This document shows positions 19,291-28,973 of a stretch of 64,000 bases of DNA, piece after piece; position 1 is the stretch's first letter, and the number at the start of each line of letters is the position of its first letter. The DNA comes from Salinicoccus sp. RF5 (GTDB taxonomy: Bacteria; Bacillota; Bacilli; Staphylococcales; Salinicoccaceae): assembly GCF_020786625.1 (NCBI RefSeq), contig NZ_JAJGRC010000001.1, forward strand, positions 620,001-684,000, read 5' to 3'. The notes below the pieces were generated by a model. That model saw only the letters and a program-made list of their open reading frames with translations, had not been told where the DNA came from and did no database searches. A program made the position numbers and the translations under genes.

Positions 19291-20013
19291 TTACTTTTTG
19301 ATTTCTGTACCAATCGTTTCGCCTGATACAGCACGTTTTATATTGCCGTCTTCTGTAATCGAAAATACCACAAGCGGTATGTCATTGTCCATACAAAAGG
19401 ATGAAGCGGTCGCATCCATGACCTGCAGGTTCTCCTGCAGCATTTCCATATAGGTGAGTGTATCGTACTTGTGTGCATTGCCGTCGAGTTTCGGATCGGC
19501 GGAATAGACACCATCCACGTTGTTCTTGCCCATCAGGATCACATCGGCCTCCACTTCTGCTGCACGGAGTGCCGCAGTCGTATCAGTGGAGAAGTACGGA
19601 TTTCCTATACCTGCTGCGAAGATGACGATGCGGCCCTTTTCAAGATGCCTGATTGCACGTCTTCTTATATAGGGTTCAGCCACCTGCTTCATTTCTATTG
19701 AAGTGAGCACCCGGGTCTCACAGTCCATCTGCTCCAGGCTGTCCTGCAGTGCCAGGGAATTCATGACGGTGGCGAGCATGCCCATGTAATCGGCTGTGCC
19801 ACGGTCCATACCGAGGTCGCTGCCGACCTTCCCGCGCCAGATGTTTCCGCCGCCGACGATGACGGCAATCTCCACACCAAGATCCTTGGCTTCTTTCACC
19901 TGTTTGGCGATATTCTTGATCACGACCGGGTTGATGCCGAAGCCATCTTCACCGGCCAAGGCCTCACCACTCAATTTCAGTACGATACGTTTGTATTTGG
20001 AAGTCTCAGGCAT
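19291..20013 (-). CDS. pyrH: Uridylate kinase (UMP kinase)
   Basis: PyrH phosphorylates UMP to UDP in pyrimidine nucleotide synthesis. The 240-residue protein belongs to the amino acid kinase fold, with [11 protein letters not shown] at the N terminus, [11 protein letters not shown], the [13 protein letters not shown] segment and [18 protein letters not shown]. It sits between tsf and frr in the conserved order. Its leader between the tsf terminator and the start codon contains two abutting short inverted repeats, and I see no strong promoter there. Confidence 0.97.
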   Translation of the reverse strand: MPETSKYKRIVLKLSGEALAGEDGFGINPVVIKNIAKQVKEAKDLGVEIAVIVGGGNIWRGKVGSDLGMDRGTADYMGMLATVMNSLALQDSLEQMDCETRVLTSIEMKQVAEPYIRRRAIRHLEKGRIVIFAAGIGNPYFSTDTTAALRAAEVEADVILMGKNNVDGVYSADPKLDGNAHKYDTLTYMEMLQENLQVMDATASSFCMDNDIPLVVFSITEDGNIKRAVSGETIGTEIKK

Positions 20014-20057
20014 ATGTCTCCATCCTTACATAATTTAATATTCAATCCAAAAAGCAT

Positions 20058-20080
20058 ATGGGCCACCCATGTGGCACATG
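20058..20080. repeat. Two abutting short inverted repeats in the pyrH leader
   Basis: ATGGG-CCA-CCCAT (20058-20070) and CATGTG-G-CACATG (20068-20080) share three bases, so as RNA only one hairpin could form fully at a time. They lie about 45-65 bases upstream of pyrH. Whether this is an operator, RNA switch or chance is unknown. Confidence 0.35.
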
Positions 20081-20107
20081 ATGACAAGAAGAATAAATTT
20101 TCTCATC

Positions 20108-20135
20108 TGAAAAAAAGACACCGAAGTGTCTTTTT
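20108..20135 (-). terminator. Intrinsic terminator after tsf
   Basis: A 10-bp stem (20112-20121 with 20126-20135) capped, on the minus strand, by a UUCG tetraloop and followed by a U-run. It overlaps nothing and starts 2 bases after the tsf stop. Confidence 0.92.
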
Positions 20136-20136
20136 A

Positions 20137-21015
20137 TTATTTATTCACTTGACCCATCACTTCATCAGCAAAGTTTTCCTGTCTCTTTTCAAGACCTTCG
20201 CCCACTTCGAAGCGGATGAAAGTTTTCAGGGCGCCGCCTTTGGATTTCAGGAACTGTTCAACAGTCTGATCGGAATCCTTGACGAATGGCTGGTCGACGA
20301 TGCAGATTTCTTCAAGATACTTGCGCATTCTGCCTTCCACCATCTTGTCGACGATCTTCTCAGGCTTGCCTTCGTTCAGCGCCTGCTGCTTGAGGACTTC
20401 CCTTTCATGCTCGAGTTCATCCTGGGATACTTCATCTTTGGAGACATATTTAGGGTTCAGGGCTGCTGCGTGCATCGCAACATCTTTCGCTGCTGCATCG
20501 TCAGTGGAACCTTCAACAAGTGTCAGCACACCGATGCGGCCGCCCATGTGGAGGTATTCGCCGAATGCATCATTGTCCGTCTTCTCAGCGAGTGCGAATC
20601 TTCTGAGGGTGAGTTTCTCCCCGATTTTAGCCACTGCTTCATTCATGACGTCTTCGACTTTCTTGCCGTTCATTTCTGAAGCATTGAGTGCTTCGATGTC
20701 GGCTGGTTTAGTATCAAGGATATGCTCCGCGATATCTTTGACGAGTTTTTGGAATTCTTCGTTGCGTGCAACAAAGTCCGTTTCGGAGTTGATTTCGACG
20801 ATGACGCCGTCATTGCCTTTGGAAGCGACGTGCACGATGCCTTCAGCAGCGATGCGGTCCGCTTTCTTGGCAGCTTTGGAGATGCCTTTTTCACGGAGAT
20901 AGTCTGCCGCTTTGTCGATGTCACCATCAGTTTCCTGGAGTGCCTTCTTGCAGTCCATCATTCCAGCACCAGTTTTTTCACGTAGTTCTTTAACCAATTT
21001 TGCAGAAATAGCCAT
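20137..21015 (-). CDS. tsf: Elongation factor Ts
   Basis: EF-Ts exchanges GDP for GTP on EF-Tu. The protein begins [21 protein letters not shown] with the N-terminal UBA-like domain, then [20 protein letters not shown], the core [17 protein letters not shown], and the C-terminal dimerisation part. At 292 residues it is full length. The ATG at 21015 follows AGGAGGA; seven further codons upstream are open but unlike the family. Two hairpins separate it from rpsB, and a tetraloop terminator follows. Confidence 0.97.
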   Translation of the reverse strand: MAISAKLVKELREKTGAGMMDCKKALQETDGDIDKAADYLREKGISKAAKKADRIAAEGIVHVASKGNDGVIVEINSETDFVARNEEFQKLVKDIAEHILDTKPADIEALNASEMNGKKVEDVMNEAVAKIGEKLTLRRFALAEKTDNDAFGEYLHMGGRIGVLTLVEGSTDDAAAKDVAMHAAALNPKYVSKDEVSQDELEHEREVLKQQALNEGKPEKIVDKMVEGRMRKYLEEICIVDQPFVKDSDQTVEQFLKSKGGALKTFIRFEVGEGLEKRQENFADEVMGQVNK

Positions 21016-21045
21016 TTTCCATCCTCCTGGAATCATATTTTATAC

Positions 21046-21068
21046 AGACCGGGAACACTCCCCGGTCT
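21046..21068 (-). other. Second hairpin in the rpsB-tsf spacer
   Basis: An 8-bp stem AGACCGGG/CCCGGTCT with a 7-base loop, immediately past the rpsB terminator. It lacks a proper U-tract on the minus strand, so it may be an RNA processing or stability element in front of tsf rather than a terminator. Confidence 0.45.
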
Positions 21069-21069
21069 T

Positions 21070-21104
21070 TTAAAAAAGGTGATAAGAATAAGGAACTTAT
21101 CACC
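21070..21104 (-). terminator. Terminator/attenuator after rpsB
   Basis: A 9-bp stem (21078-21086 with 21096-21104) followed on the minus strand by six U. It lies 13 bases after rpsB; tsf downstream has no clear promoter, which suggests attenuation rather than full stop. Confidence 0.75.
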
Positions 21105-21117
21105 GTTGATTAATGCT

Positions 21118-21888
21118 TTATTTGCTTTCGCCCGCTTCGACAGTCTCCTCTTCGGAGCCTTCTTCCATGTCGATGTTCTGCTCAGCAGCGATCTCCTGGT
21201 CGGATACGCCCTGCTGGCCTTCCAGTACTGCATCAGCCATTTTGCTTGTCATCAGTCTGACTGCACGGATGGCGTCATCGTTTGCAGGAATGACATAGTC
21301 GATCTCGTCCGGATCACAGTTTGTATCGACCATCGCAACGATTGGAATGTTGAGTTTCTTCGCTTCCATGATCGCGTTGCGCTCTTTTCTAGGGTCGACG
21401 ATGAAGAGTGCCTTCGGCATTTCCTTCATCTCACGGATACCGCCGAGGAATTTGTTCAGACGTGTGTACTCTTTACGGAGTTCCATGACTTCCTTCTTAG
21501 GAAGTACATCGAAGATGCCGTCTGCTTCCATTTTCTCGATTTCAGAGATGCGTTTGATACGCTTTGAAATTGTTTTGTAGTTCGTCAGGATACCACCGAG
21601 CCATCTCTGGTTGACATAAAGTTGACCAGCGCGCTCCGCTTCTTCCTTGATTGCGTCCTGTGCCTGCTTCTTAGTACCGACAAAAAGGACTTTTCCGCCT
21701 TCTTCAGAGATGCTTTTTACGAAGTCGTAAGCCTCTCCTACTTTTTTGACTGTCTTCTGCAGATCGATGATGTAGATGCCGTTTCTTTCCGTGAAGATGT
21801 ATCTCTTCATTTTCGGATTCCAACGGCGTGTCTGGTGACCGAAGTGTACACCAGCTTCAAGCAGTTGCTTCATAGTAATTACTGCCAT
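21118..21888 (-). CDS. rpsB: 30S ribosomal protein uS2
   Basis: S2 is a late-binding small-subunit protein. The protein starts [19 protein letters not shown] and shows [34 protein letters not shown] and [20 protein letters not shown]. At 256 residues it carries a Glu-rich tail (residues about 232-256), like other S2 proteins of this group. The ATG at 21888 follows AAAGGAGG; the longer open frame upstream is leader RNA. It has its own promoter after codY and a roughly 100-base leader. Confidence 0.98.
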   Translation of the reverse strand: MAVITMKQLLEAGVHFGHQTRRWNPKMKRYIFTERNGIYIIDLQKTVKKVGEAYDFVKSISEEGGKVLFVGTKKQAQDAIKEEAERAGQLYVNQRWLGGILTNYKTISKRIKRISEIEKMEADGIFDVLPKKEVMELRKEYTRLNKFLGGIREMKEMPKALFIVDPRKERNAIMEAKKLNIPIVAMVDTNCDPDEIDYVIPANDDAIRAVRLMTSKMADAVLEGQQGVSDQEIAAEQNIDMEEGSEEETVEAGESK

Positions 21889-21996
21889 GATATTTCCTCC
21901 TTTGGTTTTTCCTCCAGTACAGCTTTGGAAACGACCGTAAGGCACCTGTCTCCAATTCACCATACTGTGTGTGATGGGCTATTTTCAGCCTTGAAT

Positions 21997-22025
21997 AATA
22001 TAACATATTCCAACCATTAAATCAA
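21997..22025 (-). promoter_or_regulatory. SigA-type promoter for rpsB-tsf
   Basis: Minus strand TTGATT (22025-22020), 17-base spacer, TATATT (22002-21997), starting 19 bases after the codY stop. Transcription would begin near 21990, leaving about 100 leader bases, a usual place for S2 autoregulation in other bacteria. Confidence 0.7.
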
Positions 22026-22043
22026 ACCCCTGATTCGTTCCAA

Positions 22044-22814
22044 TCAGCTTTCTTTTCTAAGTTCAGGCAGGAAGTCCTCTTTTTTGACCTTGATGAAGGT
22101 GCCTTTCATGCCGAGGGAACGCGATTCGATGACGCCCGCACTCTCCAGCTTGCGCAGTGCGTTGACGATGACGGAGCGTGTAATGCCCACGCGGTCAGCA
22201 ACTTTGGAGGCGACCAGGAGGCCTTCATCCGCATCCAGCTCGTCGAAGATGTGCTCGATCGCTTCACGCTCGGAATAGGAGAGGGAACGGATTGCCATGG
22301 CGATGCTCGCCTTGTCACGTGCCTTCTGCTCTATTTCCTCCTGCTTTTCACGGAGAATCTCCATTCCTACGACAGTACCGGCATACTCTGCCAACACAAG
22401 GTCATCTTCTTCGAACTGTTTGGATATGCGGCCAAGCACGAGTGTGCCGAGGCGCTCTCCGCCGCCGAAGATCGGCAGGATGCATGTTTCGGAATCCTGG
22501 AAGGAATCTTCCGTAGGGAAGACTGTCAGTTCATCTTCGAACTCGATGTTCTCCTGGGTTTCATTAATCTTCATGATCTTTTCGACATATTCCTCAGGGA
22601 ACCTTCTCGCTTCGAGCATTTCAACGATGCGGTCGTTCTCGATCTTCTGGTTGATGCCGTAGCCCAGCAGTTTTCCTTTCCGTGAAACGATGAAGACGTT
22701 GCACTCGAGCACGCCGCTCACCTTTTCCGATACTTCCTTGAAATCGACTTTCACACCTTGATGACTCTGGATCAGCTTGTTGATATCTCTTGTTTTCTGT
22801 AGTAGGTTGCTCAT
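22044..22814 (-). CDS. codY: GTP- and branched-chain amino acid-sensing repressor CodY
   Basis: CodY is the global nutrient regulator of Bacilli; it binds DNA when isoleucine, leucine or valine and GTP are plentiful. The 256-residue length is near the usual 257-259. An N-terminal GAF-type domain (about 1-155, [16 protein letters not shown]...) precedes a winged helix with [23 protein letters not shown] and [13 protein letters not shown], the DNA-recognition region. It is the last gene of xerC-hslV-hslU-codY, as in Bacillus and Staphylococcus. I see no clear CodY box in this window. Confidence 0.97.
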   Translation of the reverse strand: MSNLLQKTRDINKLIQSHQGVKVDFKEVSEKVSGVLECNVFIVSRKGKLLGYGINQKIENDRIVEMLEARRFPEEYVEKIMKINETQENIEFEDELTVFPTEDSFQDSETCILPIFGGGERLGTLVLGRISKQFEEDDLVLAEYAGTVVGMEILREKQEEIEQKARDKASIAMAIRSLSYSEREAIEHIFDELDADEGLLVASKVADRVGITRSVIVNALRKLESAGVIESRSLGMKGTFIKVKKEDFLPELRKES

Positions 22815-22832
22815 GGTAATTCTCCTTTTAGG

Positions 22833-24203
22833 TTATAAGATAAATGCACTTAGATTCTTGTCGGACTTGATGTTGTTCAGCTTCGATTCCACGTACTGCC
22901 GGGTGATCTCCACATGCGTCCCCTGCATGCCGCTCGCTTCGAACAGCAACTCCTCAAGCAGGGTCTCGAGGATCGTGTGGAGGCGCCTTGCACCGATGTC
23001 ATCCGTATCACTGTTCACTTCAAAGGCGATTTCTGCTATCTCCGTGATGGCTTCCTCAGTAAAGGAAATGGTCACTTCCTCCGTCTTCAGAAGCGCTTCA
23101 TACTGTTTGAGCAGTGAACTCTGCGGCTCGGACAATATTTTGACGAAGTCCTCAGCCTTGAGCTTGTCGAGTTCGACACGGATCGGGAAACGCCCTTGGA
23201 GTTCCGGGATCAGATCGCTCGGTTTGGCGACATGGAAGGCACCGGCACCGATGAAGAGGATATGCTCGGTATCTATCGGACCGTACTTGGTCTGTACCGT
23301 ACTGCCTTCGACGATCGGCAGGATGTCCCTCTGGACACCTTCCCGGGAAACGTCCCCGGTATTCTGCCCGCCTTTGGCGATCTTGTCCATCTCGTCGATG
23401 AAGATGATGCCCATCGTCTCGGCAAGCGATATCGCTTCGTCGTTGACATTGTCGGTATCGACGATCTTCTCGGCCTCTTCACGCTTCAGATATTCCCTTG
23501 CCTTCCTGACCGGCATGGTGCGCTTGTGCTTCTTCTTCGGCATGAACTGCTTGAGCATATCCTGCATGCCGCCCTCATCCATGCCTGGCATCATCATGCC
23601 CATCGGATTCTGCTCCTGTTCGACTTCGATGGTGACCTCTTCATCCTCCAGCATGCCGGAGGAGAGCTTTTCCCGAAGGTTCATGCGCTTCGCCCTTACT
23701 TCGGGCGTCACTTCCTCATACTCCTCCTCTGACTGCTGGTTCATGAACATCTCGAAAGGATTGGAGTTCGTCTGCCTGCGCTTCTCACCTGGTGCAAGAA
23801 GACCTACAAGGCGTTCTTCCGCAAGCTTCCGCGCATCCTCCTCGACCATCTTCATCTTCTCTTCCTTGACCATGCGGACGCTTGCTTCCACCAGATCACG
23901 CACCATGCTTTCGACATCCCTGCCGACATATCCGACTTCAGTGAACTTCGTCGCCTCCACTTTCGAAAACGGTGCGCCTGTAAGCTTTGCCATCCTTCTG
24001 GCGATTTCCGTCTTGCCGACTCCAGTCGGTCCGATCATCAGTATATTCTTGGGCACAACTTCGTCCTTCAATGAAGACTCGAGCTGCATGCGGCGGTAGC
24101 GGTTGCGCATTGCAATCGCCACTTTCCGCTTGGCTTCCTGCTGGCCGATGATGTCATCATCGAGTTTGGCAGTGATCTCCCTGGGAGTAAGATTTTGTCT
24201 CAA
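22833..24203 (-). CDS. hslU: HslUV/ClpYQ protease ATPase subunit
   Basis: HslU (ClpY) is the AAA+ unfoldase that feeds substrates to HslV. The 456-residue protein has GPTGVGKT at residues 58-65, Walker [13 protein letters not shown], and the sensor region [12 protein letters not shown]. The inserted I domain (about residues 110-240) holds a methionine-rich stretch around [16 protein letters not shown] and a basic MPKKKHKR. The C-terminal hydrophobic tail ends LSAFIL, which docks in HslV. It lies 14 bases after hslV and 18 before codY. Confidence 0.96.
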   Translation of the reverse strand: MRQNLTPREITAKLDDDIIGQQEAKRKVAIAMRNRYRRMQLESSLKDEVVPKNILMIGPTGVGKTEIARRMAKLTGAPFSKVEATKFTEVGYVGRDVESMVRDLVEASVRMVKEEKMKMVEEDARKLAEERLVGLLAPGEKRRQTNSNPFEMFMNQQSEEEYEEVTPEVRAKRMNLREKLSSGMLEDEEVTIEVEQEQNPMGMMMPGMDEGGMQDMLKQFMPKKKHKRTMPVRKAREYLKREEAEKIVDTDNVNDEAISLAETMGIIFIDEMDKIAKGGQNTGDVSREGVQRDILPIVEGSTVQTKYGPIDTEHILFIGAGAFHVAKPSDLIPELQGRFPIRVELDKLKAEDFVKILSEPQSSLLKQYEALLKTEEVTISFTEEAITEIAEIAFEVNSDTDDIGARRLHTILETLLEELLFEASGMQGTHVEITRQYVESKLNNIKSDKNLSAFIL

Positions 24204-24217
24204 TTCAAACGCTCCTT

Positions 24218-24757
24218 TTATTCAATCGTTTCTACAATTATATGGTCATTCGTGAAGACGCAGATTTCACTCGCGATCAGCAGGCTGTCCCGCGCTATCG
24301 TCGGGGCATCCAGATTGTCGCCGTGAAGCTTCATCGCGCGGCCGGCGCTCAGTGCAAAATTGCCACCGCTGCCGATAGCGAGGATGCCGTCATCCGGTTC
24401 TATAACCTCGCCCGTGCCGCTGACCAGAAGCAGCGTCTCCTTATCCATGACGATCAGCATGGCCTCAAGCTGTCTGAGGATCTTGTCGCCCCGCCATTCC
24501 TTGGCGAGCTCGACAGCCGCCCGTGTAAGATTGCCGTTATAGGCATACAGGTTCGCTTCGAATTTTTCAAACAGTGTGAATGCATCTGCAACGCTGCCGG
24601 CAAACCCTGCAACGACCTTGTCGTCGAAAAGGCGTCTGACCTTGCGTGCGGAATGCTTCATCACCACCTGGTTGCCGAGCGTCACCTGGCCGTCTCCGGC
24701 CATTGCCATCTTGTCCTTATGCCGTATGGCAAATATCGTTGTCCCTTTTATTGCCAT
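24218..24757 (-). CDS. hslV: HslUV/ClpYQ protease peptidase subunit
   Basis: HslV (ClpQ) is the proteasome-like peptidase of the HslUV complex. The 179-residue protein reads [13 protein letters not shown], then [11 protein letters not shown] and [17 protein letters not shown], diagnostic for the family. In enterobacteria a Thr in TTIV becomes the N-terminal nucleophile; in Bacillus a Ser at the N terminus is used. Here neither Ser nor Thr follows the initiator Met, so the likely nucleophile Thr6 would require removal of AIKG or another start. The ATG at 24757 lies 4 bases after xerC and is the only start matching the family. Confidence 0.94.
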   Translation of the reverse strand: MAIKGTTIFAIRHKDKMAMAGDGQVTLGNQVVMKHSARKVRRLFDDKVVAGFAGSVADAFTLFEKFEANLYAYNGNLTRAAVELAKEWRGDKILRQLEAMLIVMDKETLLLVSGTGEVIEPDDGILAIGSGGNFALSAGRAMKLHGDNLDAPTIARDSLLIASEICVFTNDHIIVETIE

Positions 24758-24761
24758 GATT

Positions 24762-25643
24762 TCACCTCTTCTGATTAGCTGGATGATGCGCGAGATAGGT
24801 CTTTCTGAGCTGTTCCTTCGACACATGCGTATACTTCTGGGTCGTCGACAGCGATTCATGGCCGAGCAGTTCCTGCACCGCCCTGAGGTCAGCACCATTG
24901 TTCAGCATATGTGTCGCAAAGCTGTGCCTGATCTTGTGCGGATGGAGGTGGAGGTCGCTTGCGCTCCTTTTGACCATCATATCGATGACATACCGGAGGC
25001 CTCTGTCGGTCAGGGGACCGTTCCTCTGGTTGATCCATAATGCCCCATTCGCCTCAATTGCCTGATCGTGCTTTTCGATGTAGGCCTTCAGGGCTTCGGA
25101 AGCATGGGTGCCAAAAGGCAGCACCCTTTCCTTGTTGCCCTTTCCGCGCACCTTGAGCAGCCCGTGGTCGAAGTCGATATGCGACAATGTGAGGCCGAGC
25201 AGTTCAGAGGCCCGCATGCCGGTCGCATAGAGCAGTTCCAGTATGGCCCTATCCCGTTCGTACATTTTAGAATCCTGATCCAGGGAGTCGAAAAGCCCGC
25301 GTATTTCATTCTCGTACAGGAAGCCCGGCAAGGGCTTATCCCGTTTCGGGTTCGGCAGGTTCGTAAAGGGGTTCGAATTGCGGATCCCTTTGTCGATCAG
25401 GTAGTTGTAGAAGCTTCTGAGCGCCGATATTTTTCTGGACACTGTGGATTTCTTCAATTGTTTCTGATAAAGCATGTTGAGATAGTTCCTGGCATCCATG
25501 TACTTGAACGTTTCAATGTCCAGCCCCTCCTGGGTGAGGAACCTGAGAAACTCATTGATATCCCGCTTATAGTTGCTGACCGTGTGGGAGGAAAGGTTGC
25601 GCTGATATATGAGCTGTTCCATGAAATTCCCCAGATGATCCAT
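24762..25643 (-). CDS. xerC: Tyrosine recombinase XerC
   Basis: XerC resolves chromosome dimers at dif with XerD. The 293-residue protein has an N-terminal SAM-like core-binding domain (1-95) and a C-terminal catalytic domain with [12 protein letters not shown] (catalytic Arg), the GKGNKER beta-hairpin Lys, [21 protein letters not shown] (H-x-x-R) and [17 protein letters not shown] (His and nucleophilic Tyr). It opens the operon with hslV, hslU and codY. In Staphylococcus aureus trmFO lies between this gene and topA; here there is only a 206-base spacer. Confidence 0.95.
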   Translation of the reverse strand: MDHLGNFMEQLIYQRNLSSHTVSNYKRDINEFLRFLTQEGLDIETFKYMDARNYLNMLYQKQLKKSTVSRKISALRSFYNYLIDKGIRNSNPFTNLPNPKRDKPLPGFLYENEIRGLFDSLDQDSKMYERDRAILELLYATGMRASELLGLTLSHIDFDHGLLKVRGKGNKERVLPFGTHASEALKAYIEKHDQAIEANGALWINQRNGPLTDRGLRYVIDMMVKRSASDLHLHPHKIRHSFATHMLNNGADLRAVQELLGHESLSTTQKYTHVSKEQLRKTYLAHHPANQKR

Positions 25644-25738
25644 TCCACCATCTCCTTTATCAGAATCTTATCACAATTCCAAAAAATTCATCAACCAATA
25701 CCTTCGTTCCGGCACTCCGACAGCCGATTCAGTATCCA

Positions 25739-25767
25739 ATAATATATAATAACCTATTTGACTGTAA
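25739..25767 (-). promoter_or_regulatory. SigA-type promoter for xerC-hslVU-codY
   Basis: Minus strand TTACAG (25767-25762), 17-base spacer, TATTAT (25744-25739). The leader to xerC would be about 90 bases. The -35 is only moderate, and AT-rich sequence around it allows other registers. Confidence 0.5.
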
Positions 25768-25815
25768 TTTACACAAAATAAATCGAATGTTTTCAATATT
25801 TTGTTCTTTCTCCAA

Positions 25816-25843
25816 CAAAAATACCCATATCAGGATATGGGTA
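25816..25843 (-). terminator. Intrinsic terminator after topA
   Basis: A 9-bp stem (25822-25830 with 25835-25843, 4-base loop) followed by a short U-run on the minus strand, 6 bases past the topA stop. The rest of 25644-25815 holds the xerC promoter and no gene. Confidence 0.8.
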
Positions 25844-25849
25844 CCTGTA

Positions 25850-27916
25850 CTACTCGGCTTTTTCTTCATAATCACAGTTTGTACATTTCACTTTGGCCGT
25901 CTTGCCCTTTTTGGTTTCCACAAGATAGTGGTCACATTTCGGACAGTTCCTGCCGATCGGACGATCCCAGGAAATGAAGTCGCATTCCGGATAGCGGTCG
26001 CATCCGTAGAATATCCGGTTCTTTTTGGATTTCCTCTCGACGACATCACCTTCACTGCACTTCGGACATTTCACGCCGATGGTTTTGACGATCGCCTTCG
26101 TATTGCGGCAGTCCGGGAAGTTCGAGCAGGCCATGAACTTTCCATAGCGCCCCATCTTGTAGACCATCGGGGAGCCGCATTTCTCGCAGTCCTCGCCTGC
26201 CGGTTCATCCTTGATTTCAATCTTTTCCATCTCTTCGTCGGCACGCTCCACCTGAGGCTCGAAATCCTTGTAGAAATCATCTATGACCGCAACCCATGAT
26301 GCTTCGCCTTCGGCGATATCATCCAGGTTCTTCTCCATGGACCGTGTGAATTCCACCTCTATGATATCGGGGAAGTATTGTGTCACCGACTGGTTGACGA
26401 TTTCCCCGAGTTCGGTGGGGATGAAACGTTTCTGGTCGATTTTGACATAATTTCTCTTCTGGATCGTGTCCAATGTTGGTGCATAAGTGGATGGACGGCC
26501 GATCCCCTGTTCCTCCAGGGTCTTGACGAGCCTTGCTTCCGTATACCGCGGCGGCGGCTGGGTGAAGTGCTGGTTCGGATCGATCTTGTCGGACTTGACC
26601 GTCTCGCCTTCGGCAATTTCCGGCAGACGGTTGTTCAGGTCTTCTTCCCCGTCATCACTGCCTTCGATATAAATCTGCATGAAGCCTTTGAACTTGATCG
26701 TCTGGCCATTGCTCCTGAAGATGACGCCGTTATTCGACAGTTCCATACGGACAGTGTCCAGAATGGCCGGAGCCATCATGCTGGCGATGAAGCGATCCCA
26801 GATCAGCTTGTACAACCTGTACTGGTCGCGGGAGAGGTACTGCTTCATGTTGGCCGGCGTCCGGTTCGCACTTGTCGGCCGGACTGCCTCGTGGGCATCC
26901 TGGCTGCCTTCCGCCTTTTTCGCGGAAGGCTTTGCTCCAACGAATTTATTGCCGTATTCTCCTTCTATATAGTCGACCGCTTCCTGCTGGGCAACGGGTG
27001 AAATCCTGGTGGAATCCGTCCTCATATAGGTGATCAGACCTACTGTTCCGGCCTTCTTGATGTCTATTCCTTCATAGAGCTGCTGAGCGACCATCATCGT
27101 CTTGCGCGCCTTGAAGTTCAGCTTTCTTGCCGCTTCCTGCTGGAGGGAGGAAGTCGTGAACGGTTTCGACGGATAGCGTTTCTTTTCCTTCTTCTCCACC
27201 GAGTCCACATTGAACTGGTCGCCTTCAAGCTGTGACAGCACATGATCTACATCCTCTTTTGTCTTCAGCTTGATCTTTTCGTTGGCGAGCCGGTTGAACT
27301 TCCCTTCAAAGTTGTTTTTACCGTATTTGAAAAGACCTGTAATCGTCCAGTATTCTTCAGGCTTGAATTCCCTGATTTCATTTTCACGGTCGATGACCAT
27401 CTTCAGTGCTACAGATTGGACACGTCCTGCCGACAGCCCCTTCTTAACCTTCTTCCACAGCACAGGTGAAATGTTGTAGCCGACGAGCCGGTCGAGTATA
27501 CGGCGTGCCTGCTGCGCATCCACGAGCTTCTGATTGATCGAGCCCGGATGCTTGAAGCTCTCCTTCACCGCATCTTTCGTAATTTCGTTGAATACCACCC
27601 TGTAGTATTCCTTGTCATCTCCTAGTGCATGGCTCAAATGCCATGCGATAGCTTCGCCTTCGCGGTCCGGGTCACTTGCCAAGAATATCTTTTTCGCTTT
27701 TTTGGCTTCTTTCTTCAAATCCTTGAGAAGAGGCCCCTTGCCGCGAATGGTGATGTATTTGGGTTCATAATTGTTTTCAGTGTCTATCCCCGTTTGACTG
27801 CGAGGCAAATCGCGTACGTGACCCATCGATGCAACGACTTTGTATCGTTTGCCGAGGTATTTTTCTATCGTCTTAGCTTTCGCAGGCGATTCTACAATAA
27901 CCAGATTATCTGCCAC
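25850..27916 (-). CDS. topA: DNA topoisomerase I
   Basis: TopA relaxes negative supercoils by a type IA mechanism. The 688-residue protein starts with the TOPRIM segment [19 protein letters not shown] and contains [15 protein letters not shown], then [12 protein letters not shown] with the active-site Tyr. Three C-terminal zinc-ribbon units follow (CEKCGSPM...[15 protein letters not shown]...CDRYPEC, CPKCDHY...CTNC). The start is GTG at 27916 with AAGGAGG upstream. It has a near-consensus promoter of its own, and a terminator closes it. Confidence 0.97.
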   Translation of the reverse strand: MADNLVIVESPAKAKTIEKYLGKRYKVVASMGHVRDLPRSQTGIDTENNYEPKYITIRGKGPLLKDLKKEAKKAKKIFLASDPDREGEAIAWHLSHALGDDKEYYRVVFNEITKDAVKESFKHPGSINQKLVDAQQARRILDRLVGYNISPVLWKKVKKGLSAGRVQSVALKMVIDRENEIREFKPEEYWTITGLFKYGKNNFEGKFNRLANEKIKLKTKEDVDHVLSQLEGDQFNVDSVEKKEKKRYPSKPFTTSSLQQEAARKLNFKARKTMMVAQQLYEGIDIKKAGTVGLITYMRTDSTRISPVAQQEAVDYIEGEYGNKFVGAKPSAKKAEGSQDAHEAVRPTSANRTPANMKQYLSRDQYRLYKLIWDRFIASMMAPAILDTVRMELSNNGVIFRSNGQTIKFKGFMQIYIEGSDDGEEDLNNRLPEIAEGETVKSDKIDPNQHFTQPPPRYTEARLVKTLEEQGIGRPSTYAPTLDTIQKRNYVKIDQKRFIPTELGEIVNQSVTQYFPDIIEVEFTRSMEKNLDDIAEGEASWVAVIDDFYKDFEPQVERADEEMEKIEIKDEPAGEDCEKCGSPMVYKMGRYGKFMACSNFPDCRNTKAIVKTIGVKCPKCSEGDVVERKSKKNRIFYGCDRYPECDFISWDRPIGRNCPKCDHYLVETKKGKTAKVKCTNCDYEEKAE

Positions 27917-27954
27917 AGGCCGATTGCCTCCTTCGTTTGTGTTTTCAAATCCAA

Positions 27955-27984
27955 ATAATACAGTGAAGTAAAATTGTTTGTCAA
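27955..27984 (-). promoter_or_regulatory. Strong SigA-type promoter for topA
   Basis: Minus strand TTGACA (27984-27979), 18-base spacer, TATTAT (27960-27955). The -35 is perfect consensus. It starts 43 bases after the dprA stop. Confidence 0.8.
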
Positions 27985-28027
27985 CTATAATAGATTTTAA
28001 ATTTTCTTTTATCCATGAAAATGGACT

Positions 28028-28819
28028 TCAGAAATCTTCCATTATATCCTCTCCCGAGAGCACCATCTTTGCCCCCTCCCGGAGCCTTCCGTTCGTCCCC
28101 TTCGACTGGGGCGCATGGATGTTTCCAGGGATGCAGTAGGTGTGCCTGTTCTCATTGAGGGCCATATCCAGTGTGATCAGGCTGCCGCTCTTTGCTTCCG
28201 CCTCGGTGACGAGGACACCCATGGACATTCCTGCGATGATCCTGTTGCGGGCGACGAAGCGCCATTTGGCTATCTGCACATCCGGCGGGTACTCGCTGAT
28301 CACAAGGCCATCGCGCTCCATCCTGTTCCGGGTGTCACGGGTGCTGCGCGGATAATGGATGTCATGCCCGAATGCGAGCACGCCAACCGTGTCGAGGCCA
28401 TGTGCCATTGCCGTATTGTGCGCCATATCATCCGCACCGTAGGCCAGCCCAGAGACGACCGCCAGCCCATGGATCTCCGGTATGATGTTCTGAAGCACGA
28501 TCCGCGTGTAGGCAGTCGCCTTCCTGCTGCCCACGATGCCGAGCATCCGCTTTTCAAGCAGGCTGATGTTCCCACGATAGTAGAGGACGAGCGGCGGATC
28601 ATAGATCTGCTTCAATAGGGCCGGATATTCTGCATCCTCCATGGTGATGTACCCGATCCCCTTGGATTCGAGCATTCCCATCACCCTCCCTCTATCCATT
28701 CTTTCGGCCCGGGAAACCTTTTCCCGGAGTCCGCCGGCGGCTCCCATCTTCCCGCCACCGGCCAGTACCTTGTATTCGTGCGGTGTCACCCCTGCAAAAC
28801 TCAACCGTAATAGATCCAT
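28028..28819 (-). CDS. dprA: DNA-processing protein DprA
   Basis: DprA loads RecA on incoming single-stranded DNA during natural transformation and is also found in strains not known to be competent. The 263-residue protein has a short N-terminal part and the Rossmann-like core with GIVGSRKAT, VSGLAYGADDMAH, ARNRIIAGMS, EAEAKSGSLIT and PGNIHAPQSKGTN. The C-terminal winged helix of longer DprA proteins is absent, as in staphylococci. It lies between sucD and topA, the usual place. A TATAAT at 28846-28851 on the minus strand could be its -10, but no good -35 accompanies it. Confidence 0.93.
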   Translation of the reverse strand: MDLLRLSFAGVTPHEYKVLAGGGKMGAAGGLREKVSRAERMDRGRVMGMLESKGIGYITMEDAEYPALLKQIYDPPLVLYYRGNISLLEKRMLGIVGSRKATAYTRIVLQNIIPEIHGLAVVSGLAYGADDMAHNTAMAHGLDTVGVLAFGHDIHYPRSTRDTRNRMERDGLVISEYPPDVQIAKWRFVARNRIIAGMSMGVLVTEAEAKSGSLITLDMALNENRHTYCIPGNIHAPQSKGTNGRLREGAKMVLSGEDIMEDF

Positions 28820-28906
28820 CCGATCCCTCCTGTTCCATAATGATAATTATAGAAGAAATCGGCCGGGATACGGTTTACCATTCGATTAAATATAATGGAA
28901 TAAAAT

Positions 28907-28945
28907 GCAAAAAAACACGGAATCCCGTGTGGGATTCCGTGTTTT
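28907..28945 (-). terminator. Strong intrinsic terminator after sucD
   Basis: A stem of about 15 bp (arms 28912-28926 and 28931-28945, 4-base loop) followed by U residues on the minus strand, 29 bases after sucD. It separates sucCD from dprA. Confidence 0.92.
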
Positions 28946-28973
28946 CCAATCGGTTCCATGAACCATGTGACAT

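Noticed and set aside
22777-24099. A 440-codon open frame on the plus strand
   Set aside because: It lies entirely antisense to codY's start and hslU. Its translation is Ser/Ile-rich without family motifs, the pattern produced by the opposite strand of a gene with this codon use.
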